Source of the DNA: Microbacterium sp.
Lineage (GTDB): Bacteria; Actinomycetota; Actinomycetes; Actinomycetales; Microbacteriaceae
NCBI GenBank assembly: GCA_019510305.1
Contig: JAEKKN010000032.1
Span: 1 to 64,000 of the forward strand
Direction: 5' to 3'
DNA length: 64,000 nucleotides
Shown: positions 46,374-55,176 of the stretch, in pieces
How the letters are laid out: the number at the start of each line of letters is the position of its first letter
Position numbering within the stretch: the first letter of the stretch is position 1
The notes under the pieces: generated by a model
What the model saw: the letters and a program-made list of their open reading frames with translations, nothing else
What the model was told of the DNA's origin: nothing
Databases searched by the model: none
Position numbers and translations under genes: made by a program

Positions 46374-46970
46374 ATGACGAACGACCAGAGCGCAGGGGAG
46401 CCCTCGGGGCTTCGCGAACGCAAGAAGAGGCAGCGGCGCGAAGCCCTGCACGAGGCTGCCCTGCGCCTGGTCGAACGTCAAGGGCTCGACGGCACGACCG
46501 TCGAGCAGATCTGCGAAGAGGTCGGGGTTTCGCCCCGTACGTTCTTCAATTACTTCCCATCGAAAACGGCAGCAGCCCTCAACCTTCCCGAACAGATCAT
46601 CTCGCCAGAGGCCGCAGCACGATTCCGTTCGACGAACGGCGAGCTGATGCCAGCCATTTGCGAACTCCTCGCCGACTCGATGAGCTCGGGGATCGAGCGC
46701 GTCAGGCTGAAGAAGCTGATCACCGACCAGCCCCAGCTTGTCGCCGCCTTCACCCAGTGGATGGGCGCGCTGAAGGCGGAGTTCCACGTTCTGGTCGAGG
46801 AGCGCGCGGGTTCCCCTGAGGTGGCCGACGCGGCGATCATGCTGGCTCTCGCGTCGCTGCGAACCCTCATGCACCGCCCGGCTGACGACACGCGACCCGA
46901 CGCGGTGCGGCTGCTGGAGACCATGGATCGGCTCGTCGCGGTGCGCCACGTGACGATGGTCGAGTCGTAG
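46374..46970 (+). CDS. TetR family regulator
   Basis: The 198-residue protein begins with a TetR helix-turn-helix: RQRREALHEAALRLVERQGL and TTVEQICEEVGVSPRTFFNY, then the short F..K. The ligand-binding half is all alpha. It is co-transcribed with the MFS gene and likely represses it through the palindrome at 44239-44268; ligand unknown. Confidence 0.88.
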   Translation: MTNDQSAGEPSGLRERKKRQRREALHEAALRLVERQGLDGTTVEQICEEVGVSPRTFFNYFPSKTAAALNLPEQIISPEAAARFRSTNGELMPAICELLADSMSSGIERVRLKKLITDQPQLVAAFTQWMGALKAEFHVLVEERAGSPEVADAAIMLALASLRTLMHRPADDTRPDAVRLLETMDRLVAVRHVTMVES

Positions 46971-47063
46971 GCGCACATCGGGGCGTGCGATGCCCAGAGG
47001 ATGGACGATTCGGCGCGAGTGGCGTATACCGGAGACGAACGACCGAGACGAAGGAGCACGTCA

Positions 47064-47648
47064 ATGACCCACCGCATCGGATACATCGTCGGCAGCCTCT
47101 CGCAGGACTCGATCAACCGCGTCCTCGCGAAGGCCCTCGTGCGCCTGGCGCCGCCGAGCCTGGAACTGACCGAGGTCTCGATCCGCGACCTTCCGCTCTA
47201 CAACCGTGATGACGAGATGGATCCGGTGACCGCGGTCACCGACTTCAAGAAGGCGATCGAGAAGTCCGAGGGACTGTTGATCGTCTCGCCCGAGTACAAC
47301 CGCTCGATCCCCGGTCCGCTGAAGAACGCGATCGACTGGGGATCCCGCCCGTGGGGGCACAACTCCTTCGCACGCAAGCCCACCGGCATCATCGGCGCCT
47401 CCACGGGTGCCATCGGCACGGCAGTCATGCAATCCTCGATGCGCAGCGTGCTGAGCTTCCTGAACGCACCTCAGCTCAACGCGCCCGAGGCGTACATCAC
47501 GTTCGACCCCGAGGTGTTCGCCGACGACGGCCAGGTGTCGGATGCCGGGACGGAGCAGTTCCTGACCCACTACATGAGCGAGTACGCGGCGTTCGTCGAG
47601 CGGGTGCTCTCCCTCACCGCGCCCGGACACGTCGGAGATCGGGACTGA
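47064..47648 (+). CDS. NADPH-dependent FMN reductase
   Basis: The 194-residue flavodoxin-fold enzyme begins HRIGYIVGSLSQDSINRVLAKAL and contains LIVSPEYNRSIPGPLKNAIDW, diagnostic of the FMN_red family, and a GxxxGA type ASTGAIGTAVM phosphate-binding loop. It probably reduces FMN or quinones with NADPH. The AAGGAG at 47051 decides the ATG at 47064. Confidence 0.9.
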   Translation: MTHRIGYIVGSLSQDSINRVLAKALVRLAPPSLELTEVSIRDLPLYNRDDEMDPVTAVTDFKKAIEKSEGLLIVSPEYNRSIPGPLKNAIDWGSRPWGHNSFARKPTGIIGASTGAIGTAVMQSSMRSVLSFLNAPQLNAPEAYITFDPEVFADDGQVSDAGTEQFLTHYMSEYAAFVERVLSLTAPGHVGDRD

Positions 47649-47694
47649 TCTTCTCCGTCTTCGCAAGGGGATGGAGCCAGTCGGCGCGTCCGCC

Positions 47695-47700
47695 TACCGT
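47695..47700 (+). promoter_or_regulatory. -10 hexamer of the udgX gene
   Basis: TACCGT ends 6 bases before ATG 47707, favouring that start over the upstream in-frame ATG at 47671. Confidence 0.45.
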
Positions 47701-47706
47701 CGAACC

Positions 47707-48360
47707 ATGACGGTCGACGAGCAGGAGGAGCGCCCCGGAGCGCAGGAGTGGGTGCCGCAGAGCCGTGCTGTCGAGGATCTGCGGGACGCTGCCCGCGGGT
47801 GCCGCGGCTGCGAGCTGTGGCGGGACGCCACGCAGACGGTGTTCTCGGCGGGTGCCGAGGGCGCATCGATGATGCTGGTCGGCGAGCAGCCCGGGGATCG
47901 TGAGGACCGCACCGGAGAGCCGTTCGTCGGCCCCGCAGGGAGGATGCTCGATGATGCGCTCGACGAGGCGGGAATCGAGCGGGACGAGGTCTACCTCACC
48001 AATGCGGTGAAGCACTTCCGCTTCGAACCGCGTGGCAAGCGACGCATCCATGAGAAGCCCTCCACGGGGCACGTGGTGGCGTGCCGTCCCTGGCTGGAAG
48101 CCGAGGTCGCCGCCGTCGGGCCGCGCGTGATCGTGGCGATGGGAGCCACCGCCGCACGCTCCGTGCTCGGTCGACCGGTGAAGATCGGCGAGGTGCGCGG
48201 ATCGGAGATCGACGCGTCCGACTGGCCCGACATGGCTGTTCTCGTGACCGTGCATCCCTCGAGCCTGCTTCGTCTTCGCGACGATGCCGACCGGCACTCC
48301 GCATTCCGGGCGTTCGTCGCCGATCTGCACGCGGCCGCGGAGCTCGCGGGGACCGCCTGA
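47707..48360 (+). CDS. udgX: UdgX-type uracil-DNA glycosylase
   Basis: The 217-residue protein belongs to the UDG superfamily (family 4 relatives): GEQPGDREDRTGEPFVGPAG carries the first motif and TVHPSSLLR the second. It has the KRRIH insert (KHFRFEPRGKRRIHEKPS) that distinguishes UdgX; in mycobacterial UdgX the His of this motif attacks the abasic sugar and locks the enzyme covalently to DNA. Four Cys (CRGC near residue 42, others later) fit the Fe-S cluster of family 4 enzymes. Stop lies 4 bases before the stop of the DUF72 gene within TGACCGGTCA. Confidence 0.88.
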   Translation: MTVDEQEERPGAQEWVPQSRAVEDLRDAARGCRGCELWRDATQTVFSAGAEGASMMLVGEQPGDREDRTGEPFVGPAGRMLDDALDEAGIERDEVYLTNAVKHFRFEPRGKRRIHEKPSTGHVVACRPWLEAEVAAVGPRVIVAMGATAARSVLGRPVKIGEVRGSEIDASDWPDMAVLVTVHPSSLLRLRDDADRHSAFRAFVADLHAAAELAGTA

Positions 48361-48364
48361 CCGG

Positions 48365-49231
48365 TCAGCCGAGACGCTCGCCCACGAGGGCCGCGAGCGC
48401 AGCCGCGTCGTATGGAGCATGACCTCGGGCGTCGTTGTCGAAGTACACGTACACGTCGCGCGGACGTCCGTCCTCCGCGCCGGTGCCGTCAGCCCAGACC
48501 GTGACGCGATCGGCCCACTCGCGCAGCTCCGCCGTCGTGTACGCGCTGTGATAGAGCATCTCGGCCCCGTGCAGCCGCACGTAGGCGAAGTCCGCAGTGA
48601 GCGCGTCGAAGCGCGGCCAACGCCCCGCCGTATCAGCGACGACGAGCGCCACGCCGTGCCGCTGCAGCATCCGAAGGCTCTGCGGGTCGTCGAACGTCTT
48701 CGATCGCGGCTCGATCGCATGGCGGAGCGGCATCTCGGTCTCGGTCTCAAGCCACGCGCGCCCGTCGAGCCGAGCGTCGTGGTTGCGCGCGAGTTCCAGA
48801 GCCTCCCCGGTCGTGGCAGGAAGCGTCCGCAGGAAGTCGTCGAGCAGCTCGGGGTCGAAACGCAGCCGTTCGGGCAGCTGCCACAGCAGGGGACCGAGCT
48901 GCGGGCCCAGCGCCAGCAGGCCGGACGCGAAGAAGTTGGCCAGCGCCTGCTCGACGTTCTTCAGCCGGAGCATGTGCGTCACGTAGCGGGAGCCCTTCAC
49001 AGCGAAGACGAAGTCCTCGGGCACGCTCGCGCGCCATCGCCGATAGCTGTCCGGTCGTTGCAGCGAGTAGAACGACCCGTTCAGCTCGACCGTGGGGAAG
49101 TGCTCGCCGATGTACTCCAGCTCTCGCCGCTGCACCAGACCCTTCGGGTAGAAGTCGCCGCGCCACCCGGGATACCTCCATCCCGATACCCCGACTCTGA
49201 CGACACCCCGGGTCCGCCCAGCCGACATCAT
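48365..49231 (-). CDS. DUF72 family protein
   Basis: The 288-residue protein has the DUF72 TIM-barrel-like sequence: VRVGVSGWRYPGWRGDFYPK at the start, ELNGSFYSLQRPDSY and RLHGAEMLYHSAYTTAELREW near the end. Biochemical role unknown. It converges on udgX, with a 4-base gap. ATG 49231 is followed by a second ATG. Confidence 0.88.
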   Translation of the reverse strand: MMSAGRTRGVVRVGVSGWRYPGWRGDFYPKGLVQRRELEYIGEHFPTVELNGSFYSLQRPDSYRRWRASVPEDFVFAVKGSRYVTHMLRLKNVEQALANFFASGLLALGPQLGPLLWQLPERLRFDPELLDDFLRTLPATTGEALELARNHDARLDGRAWLETETEMPLRHAIEPRSKTFDDPQSLRMLQRHGVALVVADTAGRWPRFDALTADFAYVRLHGAEMLYHSAYTTAELREWADRVTVWADGTGAEDGRPRDVYVYFDNDARGHAPYDAAALAALVGERLG

Positions 49232-49307
49232 CGCGCGTCAAGCCCCTTGGCAGGCGGTCACGCGCAGGCGGAGGCTGGAAGGACACCGCAGGAGAAAGGA
49301 TCTCGAG

Positions 49308-49565
49308 ATGTCCGATGCAGGCGAACGGATCGACGACTTGAAGCCGACGGCCGATCTCGCGGAGCAGCAGCGCCCGGCCCTGGACGAGCCGGACGATCCT
49401 GAACGCGCGGTCTCGCCGGAGCCGGTGTCCGCACTGACAGAGGCTGATGCGGCTGATGTCGCTGACCAGCGCGAGGAAGTGCCGTTCGACGACGAGCCGG
49501 TGCCGGCCGAGGAGGCGGAGCCCGACGGCGGGGCGCTGCCGCCGATCGACGAGGACGTCGAGTAG
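49308..49565 (+). CDS. small acidic hypothetical protein
   Basis: The 85-residue protein (MSDAGERIDDLKPTADLAEQ ...) is dominated by Asp, Glu, Ala and Pro and has no predicted fold. GGAGAAAGGATCTCGAG gives a ribosome site before ATG 49308. It lies between the DUF72 and Rv2629-like genes. Confidence 0.65.
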   Translation: MSDAGERIDDLKPTADLAEQQRPALDEPDDPERAVSPEPVSALTEADAADVADQREEVPFDDEPVPAEEAEPDGGALPPIDEDVE

Positions 49566-49572
49566 CGCCGGT

Positions 49573-50694
49573 TCATCCGTCCGGCCATCTCAACGCCGCC
49601 ACGGGTTCGCGAACCTCTCGGGGTTCGCGTGCCTCGTCGTCCGCCGGGTGGTCTTCGGCGACGATCACGTCCGCCCCCGTGAGCAGCGCCGCTCGAGCCA
49701 GGGCCTCCGCCTCCGGAAGGTGCTCCACGATCTGGGCGTCGAGGGCGTCCTGCTCGCCGAACGCGATCCACGGCGCCCTGTCCAGTGCGTCGAGAGTGCG
49801 ACCGGAGTCCTGCATCCGGGCATCGAGCAGGAGCCGCTCGACCCGTGCTTCCCGCAGCGCCTCCACCACCGGCCCGAGTCCGCGAGCGCCTGATCGTCCG
49901 GCGCCCTCGGATGCGGCGGTGTCGACGGCGTCCTCGCTCCGCTGGAGGTGATCCCGAATGGCCTCCTCGATGGCCCTGTCCAGCGACTCCCGATCGGCGC
50001 CGGCGGCGTGGGTGTGGGAGTCGACGACGATGACGAGCTTCCGCGCCGCCACTCCCAACTGATCGATGAGCAGCTGGCGCGCGCGGATGTCGCCCGAGAT
50101 CACGATGAACTCGGGAGAATGCTGCTGCGTGAGCGCGTCGACCAGCTCGGCGACATCGGCCTCGTTCTGCTTCCAGATCTGCTCGGAGCTGCGCTGATAG
50201 TTCGCCTGGGACCAGCCTCCGACGCTCACCTTCGGGAGCGCATCGGTGCGTCCCTCGATCGTCTCGGCCCATTCGGGCTCTCGCCCGGCCCGCTCCACGC
50301 GCACCTCCGCGCTTCCTCGCCCGGCCTCCACCACGAGATAGCGGATGCCGTCGGTGCGATCCCTCAGCAGGGGGAGCACGGGCGGGAGCATCGAGTGCCC
50401 GAGGAGCTCGGGGCCGGAACGGGGGCCCGGAAGGGATTCGTCGAGGATGATCTCGCCGTCCTCCGCGAGCACATAACGCGAGGAGGGCGCCGGAAGGCCC
50501 GGTTCGCGCTCGAGCGCGTCCTCGATCGCCCGGGCGTCGCCGTCGGGGGCACCGGCTTCGCGCAGGCGCCGAGTCACCGCATCTCTGCGCTGCTCCTCGA
50601 CGACCTGCGGCTCCGGCCCGCATCCGTCGACGTAGGCGAAGGTCACCGCGCGGGGCCGTTCCATCAACGTCGTGATCTCTTCGCGCGCGATCAT
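49573..50694 (-). CDS. Rv2629-like eRF1-family (baeRF) protein
   Basis: The 373-residue protein begins LMERPRAVTFAYVDG and has GWSQANYQRSSEQIWKQNEADVA with DIRARQLLIDQLG and IVVDSHTHAAGAD, the pattern of the Rv2629/baeRF2 family related to peptide-chain-release factor 1 folds. These proteins bind ribosomes or promote survival in mycobacteria, where Rv2629 is a dormancy-regulon gene; role here is inferred. Its start overlaps a small ORF by 4 bases. Confidence 0.8.
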   Translation of the reverse strand: MIAREEITTLMERPRAVTFAYVDGCGPEPQVVEEQRRDAVTRRLREAGAPDGDARAIEDALEREPGLPAPSSRYVLAEDGEIILDESLPGPRSGPELLGHSMLPPVLPLLRDRTDGIRYLVVEAGRGSAEVRVERAGREPEWAETIEGRTDALPKVSVGGWSQANYQRSSEQIWKQNEADVAELVDALTQQHSPEFIVISGDIRARQLLIDQLGVAARKLVIVVDSHTHAAGADRESLDRAIEEAIRDHLQRSEDAVDTAASEGAGRSGARGLGPVVEALREARVERLLLDARMQDSGRTLDALDRAPWIAFGEQDALDAQIVEHLPEAEALARAALLTGADVIVAEDHPADDEAREPREVREPVAALRWPDG

Positions 50695-50909
50695 GATCCC
50701 GACTCCTCGCCGTCGTCCTCCCCGCCCGCGTCATGGCGAAACGCGCTCTCGACCGCCGCGTCGTCGGTGTCGTCGGGGAGCGGCTCGCTCTCCCGGAACG
50801 GTTCGGCGTGAGGGGCGCCGTGCCCCTGCACCATCCCGCGGGTCTCCTGCTCCATCTGCTCGTCGAGGCGCGGACCGTGCTTGGTGTTCCCGCGCTGCAT
50901 GTCGCTCAT
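50691..50909 (-). CDS. small acidic hypothetical protein
   Basis: The 72-residue protein (MSDMQRGNTKHGPRLDEQME ...) is rich in Asp, Glu, Gly and Gln with a low-complexity tail (DAGGEDDGEESGS). AAGGA lies before the ATG at 50909. It precedes and overlaps the Rv2629-like gene by 4 bases, so they are co-translated; no domain recognised. Confidence 0.68.
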   Translation of the reverse strand: MSDMQRGNTKHGPRLDEQMEQETRGMVQGHGAPHAEPFRESEPLPDDTDDAAVESAFRHDAGGEDDGEESGS

Positions 50910-51238
50910 CTCGCATCCTTCCTCGCTCGTCGTCGTTCGACGCTACGTCCGGAGGCGTTGGTGCGCGCCGGGGTTGACGCATGCGGATGCGGTCGCTATC
51001 GGGGCAGCGCGGTCGCGAGTGAGCGATGTCGCCGGCGCAGGTGAGCCCGCGACAGCGGGGCCGGGATTGGTTGCCCTCTCGAGTCATCCGCTCCCCAGCT
51101 GGATCTTCCCGAGAGGGCTCACCGCCCTTCCCGGACGGCAGGGGAGGGCGGCGAAGATTTCGCGGCTCTCATCGGCTGATTCCCCAGTTCTCAGCCTGTA
51201 TCCCCGGTTACGCATACCAGAGTATCGCTCTTTTGTCA

Positions 51239-51258
51239 TGTCCGCCATTTGGGGGACA
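51239..51258. promoter_or_regulatory. palindromic operator candidate TGTCCGCC-N4-GGGGGACA
   Basis: Eight-base arms around ATTT with one mismatch, the same design as 7718-7737. It lies 70-90 bases before the 51328 gene in an AT-richer patch (TTTTGTCA before, AAAGAAATATACG after). Confidence 0.5.
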
Positions 51259-51315
51259 AAGAAATATACGAAAGTTTCCGTCCAGGTTCGGGGTTGCCGT
51301 GGCGGCGGCGGACCA

Positions 51316-51321
51316 TAGAGT
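51316..51321 (+). promoter_or_regulatory. -10 hexamer of the 51328 gene
   Basis: TAGAGT ends 6 bases before ATG 51328 (leaderless pattern). Confidence 0.4.
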
Positions 51322-51327
51322 GGATCC

Positions 51328-51708
51328 ATGGACAGGACGCTGGTGCTGAACGCGCAGCTCGCCATCGCGCGAGGGCATCGCGTCGAGGTGTTCGAGCGGA
51401 TCGTCGAGGGCGGGGAACCCGCGGTCCTCTCGATCGTGGATCTCGACACCGGCATCCGCTACCGCCGCGCTGAAGAGCCGCGAGGGGAGATCGTCCGCTG
51501 GATGGGACGGGTCCTCGAGTGCACGGTCGTGCTGGGCGGTGTCGGTGCTCATACCGAACTCGCCGTGGCTCCGGACGCGTCGGGAGGAACGGGAGCCCGA
51601 ACGGCGCTGCGTGAAGCGGATGCGGCGGTCGACGCGGCGAAGGCGGAGGCTGACCGCTGGGGCGGGACGGACAAAGCGCCGGAGGAGCCCGTCGACCGGA
51701 TCTGGTGA
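51328..51708 (+). CDS. small hypothetical protein
   Basis: The 126-residue protein begins MDRTLVLNAQLAIARGHRVE and has a beta-rich first half (AVLSIVDLDTGIRYRRAEEP) and an Ala-rich helical C-terminal half. No domain or signal peptide. It converges on dnaE2, 27 bases away, and lies downstream of the 51239 palindrome. Confidence 0.65.
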   Translation: MDRTLVLNAQLAIARGHRVEVFERIVEGGEPAVLSIVDLDTGIRYRRAEEPRGEIVRWMGRVLECTVVLGGVGAHTELAVAPDASGGTGARTALREADAAVDAAKAEADRWGGTDKAPEEPVDRIW

Positions 51709-51735
51709 ACGCTCCCTCCGTGTCCTCGGGGGAGA

Positions 51736-54700
51736 TCAGCGGAAGTCTCTCGACCGGTGCGCGAAGCCCGTGCGCAGATCCTCGAACGCATCGGCGAGCA
51801 CGTTCACGACGCCCTCGGTGGAGCGCTCCAGGATGCCGCGGATCACAAGTGCCGGAGAGTCGCGGGCGACGCGACGGTAGCGGCCCCAGACACCTGCCGA
51901 GCAGACCACGTTGACCAGTCCCGTCTCGTCCTCCAGGTTGATGAAGGTGATTCCGGCCGCGGTTGCCGGTCGCTGCCGGTGCGTGACGAGACCGGCGACC
52001 TCGATGCGCCGCCCGACCTCGTGATCCTGCAGCTCGGTGGCTGTGAGCACCCCGCGCTCCCGCAGCCCCGCGCGGAAATGGGTGAGCGGGTGATCGTCGG
52101 TGGACACGCCCGTCGACCAGAGATCGGCGGAGAGCTGCTCATAGCTGGACTGGTCGGCGAACAGCGGAGGCTGCACGGCGACGACCGTTCCGGGCAGATA
52201 GCGCGCGCGGTCCTCGGCGGCGGCGCCGGCGAGCCAGATCGCCTCGCGGCGCTGCAGGCCGAGGCAGCCGAAGGCCCCTGCGGTGGCGAGCGATTCCAGC
52301 TGAGCGGCTGTGGCATCCGTGCGCCGCACCAGATCGCCCAGGTCGCGGTAGAGGCCGTTCGCCTCGCGCTCGGCGACGATCCGTTCGGCCAGCTGCTGCC
52401 CGATGCCGCGCACGCCGCTGAGACCGAGGCGCACGGCGAAGCCGCCGTCACGGCGATGGGCGCCCGACTCGTCGGGCAGTGAACGGTCGAATCTTGCGGC
52501 CGACGGCTGCGGGTCGTGGAGGCAGGAATCGAGCCAGGGGCCGGCCGGGCCGGTCCGCTCGAGGATCTCGGTGGCGCCGGACGCATGCAGATCGGGACGC
52601 AGCACCTCGACCCCGTGTCTGCGCGCGTCTGATGTCAACGTCGACGCCGAATAGAAGCCCATCGGCTGCGACCGCAGAAGACCGGCGAGGAACGCGGCGG
52701 GATAGTGCAGCTTCAGCCAGGAGCTGGCATAGACGAGCAGCGCGAACGACAGCGAGTGCGACTCCGCGAACCCGAAGTTCGAGAACGCCTGGATCTGCGC
52801 GTAGATGCGGTCGGACTGTTCCTTCGACAGCCCCCGCCTCTTCATCCCCGCGTACAGCTTGTCCTTCACCCGCTCGATCTTCTCCTGCCCTCGCTTGGAG
52901 CCCATCGCCCGACGCAGCAGATCGGCCTCGTCCGCCGTGCAGTCGCCGATTGCCGTCGCCATCTGGATCAGCTGCTCCTGGAAGATCGGGATGCCCAGCG
53001 TCCGCTTCAGGATCGGCTTCAGATCGTCATGCGGATAGGGGATCGGATACTCCACAGGCTCCTCGCCGCGTGCGATCCGCTCGCGGTTCTCCTCATCGAC
53101 CTGATCCTTCGCCATCTTGCGCCGGACGAACGGGTGCACGGCCCCGCCCTGGATGGGACCGGGACGGATCAGCGCGATCTGGATCGCGAGGTCGTAGAAG
53201 CATCGAGGCTGCAGTCGGGGGAGCAGCCCGATCTGTGCGCGCGATTCGACCTGGAACACCCCGATCGAATCGGCACGGCAGAGCATGTCGTAGACCGCCG
53301 GCTCCTCCTTGGGGATGGTCTCCAGCGTCCACTCCTCGCCGGTGGCGCCGTGCACCAGGTCGAAGCAGTGCCGGAGAGCCGCCAGCATCCCCAGCCCCAG
53401 CAGATCGAACTTGACCAGCCCCATGGATGCCGCATCGTCCTTATCCCACTGGATGACCGTGCGGTTCTCCATGCGCGCGTGCTCGACCGGCACCACCTCG
53501 CCCACAGGACGTGCGGTGAGCACCATGCCGCCCGAGTGGATGCCGAGGTGACGCGGTGCCTTCAGCAGCTCGCCCGCGTACTCGAGCACGTTCTCGGGGA
53601 TGTCGTGGTCCTCGGACACCTCCAGCCCCGCCGACCAGCCATCGACCTGACGCGACCAGGAGTCCTGTTGACCGGGGGAGTAACCGAGCGCTCTCGCCAT
53701 GTCGCGGACCGCGTTCTTCGGGCGGTACTGGATGACGTTCGCCACCTGAGCTGCCCGCTCCCTGCCGTACTGCTCGTAGGTCCACTGGATCATCTCCTCG
53801 CGGCGGCTGGAGTCGAAGTCCACGTCGATGTCGGGCTCCTCCTGCCGGGTGGTGGCGAGGAAGCGCTCGAAGGGGAGCCGGTAGAGGATGGGATCGACCG
53901 CGGTGATCCCCAGCAGATAGCACACCGCGCTCGCCGCGGCCGAGCCCCGGCCCTGGCAGAGGATGCCGCGATCCTTCGCCTCCGCGACGATTCCGTGCAC
54001 GATGAGGAAGTACCCGGGGAAGTCCTTCTCCTCGATCACGTCGAGCTCCCGTGCGATCCTCTCGCGCCCCTCGTCATCGAGCCGCGGATACTTCGTCGGC
54101 ACCGCCTCCCAGACCAGATGGCGCAGCCAGCTCATCGGAGTGTGCCCCGCGGGCACCTCCTGCTGCGGCAGCGCAGGCTTGGCCTGGATCAGGGGGAAGG
54201 CGGATGCCGCCGCCAGCTCGAGTCCGTACGAGATCGCCCCCGGGTAGCGCTGGAAGCGAGCTGTCATCTCTGCGCCGCTGCGCAGATGGGCTCCGCCGTG
54301 CGCCGGCAGCCAGCCGTCGAGCTCGTCCATGCTGCGCACCGCACGCACCGCGGCCACGGCTTCGGCGAGGCCCGCACGCTCGGGTGTCGCGTAGTGCACG
54401 TTGTTCGTGGCCACCACGGGCAGCCGCATCCGCCGGGCGAGTGAGGCGAGTTCGTCGTTGCGGCGGGAGTCCAGCGGGTCGCCGTGATCGAAGAGCTCCA
54501 CGGCGACATGATCCCGACCGAACAGGTCGACCAGTCGGCGCAGGGGCGTCACGGCGTCCCCGGCCTCGAGCCCTCGGCGCACCGCTCCTTTGCGGCACCC
54601 GGTGAGGATCGTCCAGCGTCCGCTCGAGCTCGCCGCGAGCTCGTCGACGTCGTACACCGGCCTGCCCTTCTCTCCGCCCCGCAGCTGCGCGGTCGTGATC

Positions 54701-55176
54701 GCGCCGGAGAGGCGGTGATACCCCTCCAGCCCGTCGGCGAGCACGAGCAGATGCTCTCCGATCGGATCGGCGGCTCCGCGCTGTGGAGCGTCGAGCCCCA
54801 GCGACAGCTCAGCCCCGTACACGGTCTGCACCGACGCGTTCATCATGTCGGCGACCTCGGCGAACCGCGCGGCCCCGTAGAAGCCGTCGTGGTCGGTGAG
54901 CGCCAGAGCCGACAGCCCCAGACGCTCGGCCTCGACGAGCAGCTCCTGCGGAGAGGAGGCGCCGTCGAGGAAGGAGTATGAGGAGTGCGCGTGCAGTTCG
55001 GCGTAGGGCACGGCGTCGTCGGGGCGCGTGATCGGGGGAGGCGCGGTGTAGTCGCGCTTCCGACTCACCGGCCCCGGGTCGGTCCGCGTGCCGCGCGGTT
55101 CGGCACTCGGCGGCTCGTCGCCGCTGAGAGTGCGCTCGATCTCGCTCCAGGTGAGCGGCGGGTTGTGCCAGCCCAT
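51736..55176 (-). CDS. dnaE2: error-prone DNA polymerase III alpha subunit DnaE2
   Basis: The 1146-residue polymerase has an N-terminal PHP domain (YAELHAHSSYSFLDGASSP near residue 57) and the pol III alpha core with catalytic aspartates in EPDIDVDFDSSRREEMIQW (about residue 445). It lacks the C-terminal tau-binding region of DnaE1. With ImuA and ImuB it forms the actinobacterial mutasome for translesion synthesis. The ATG overlaps the imuB stop by one base (TGATG). Confidence 0.93.
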   Translation of the reverse strand: MGWHNPPLTWSEIERTLSGDEPPSAEPRGTRTDPGPVSRKRDYTAPPPITRPDDAVPYAELHAHSSYSFLDGASSPQELLVEAERLGLSALALTDHDGFYGAARFAEVADMMNASVQTVYGAELSLGLDAPQRGAADPIGEHLLVLADGLEGYHRLSGAITTAQLRGGEKGRPVYDVDELAASSSGRWTILTGCRKGAVRRGLEAGDAVTPLRRLVDLFGRDHVAVELFDHGDPLDSRRNDELASLARRMRLPVVATNNVHYATPERAGLAEAVAAVRAVRSMDELDGWLPAHGGAHLRSGAEMTARFQRYPGAISYGLELAAASAFPLIQAKPALPQQEVPAGHTPMSWLRHLVWEAVPTKYPRLDDEGRERIARELDVIEEKDFPGYFLIVHGIVAEAKDRGILCQGRGSAAASAVCYLLGITAVDPILYRLPFERFLATTRQEEPDIDVDFDSSRREEMIQWTYEQYGRERAAQVANVIQYRPKNAVRDMARALGYSPGQQDSWSRQVDGWSAGLEVSEDHDIPENVLEYAGELLKAPRHLGIHSGGMVLTARPVGEVVPVEHARMENRTVIQWDKDDAASMGLVKFDLLGLGMLAALRHCFDLVHGATGEEWTLETIPKEEPAVYDMLCRADSIGVFQVESRAQIGLLPRLQPRCFYDLAIQIALIRPGPIQGGAVHPFVRRKMAKDQVDEENRERIARGEEPVEYPIPYPHDDLKPILKRTLGIPIFQEQLIQMATAIGDCTADEADLLRRAMGSKRGQEKIERVKDKLYAGMKRRGLSKEQSDRIYAQIQAFSNFGFAESHSLSFALLVYASSWLKLHYPAAFLAGLLRSQPMGFYSASTLTSDARRHGVEVLRPDLHASGATEILERTGPAGPWLDSCLHDPQPSAARFDRSLPDESGAHRRDGGFAVRLGLSGVRGIGQQLAERIVAEREANGLYRDLGDLVRRTDATAAQLESLATAGAFGCLGLQRREAIWLAGAAAEDRARYLPGTVVAVQPPLFADQSSYEQLSADLWSTGVSTDDHPLTHFRAGLRERGVLTATELQDHEVGRRIEVAGLVTHRQRPATAAGITFINLEDETGLVNVVCSAGVWGRYRRVARDSPALVIRGILERSTEGVVNVLADAFEDLRTGFAHRSRDFR

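Larger units (their letters stand above)
50910..51327. other. 418-base non-coding gap
   Basis: No convincing gene in either direction. It contains the G/C palindrome at 51239-51258 and probable promoters for both flanking genes. The rest shows no repeat or hairpin of note. Confidence 0.5.

Noticed and set aside
48357..48368. CTGACCGGTCAG palindrome between udgX and DUF72
   Set aside because: It is simply two convergent stop codons with a 4-base gap; too short to act as a terminator.
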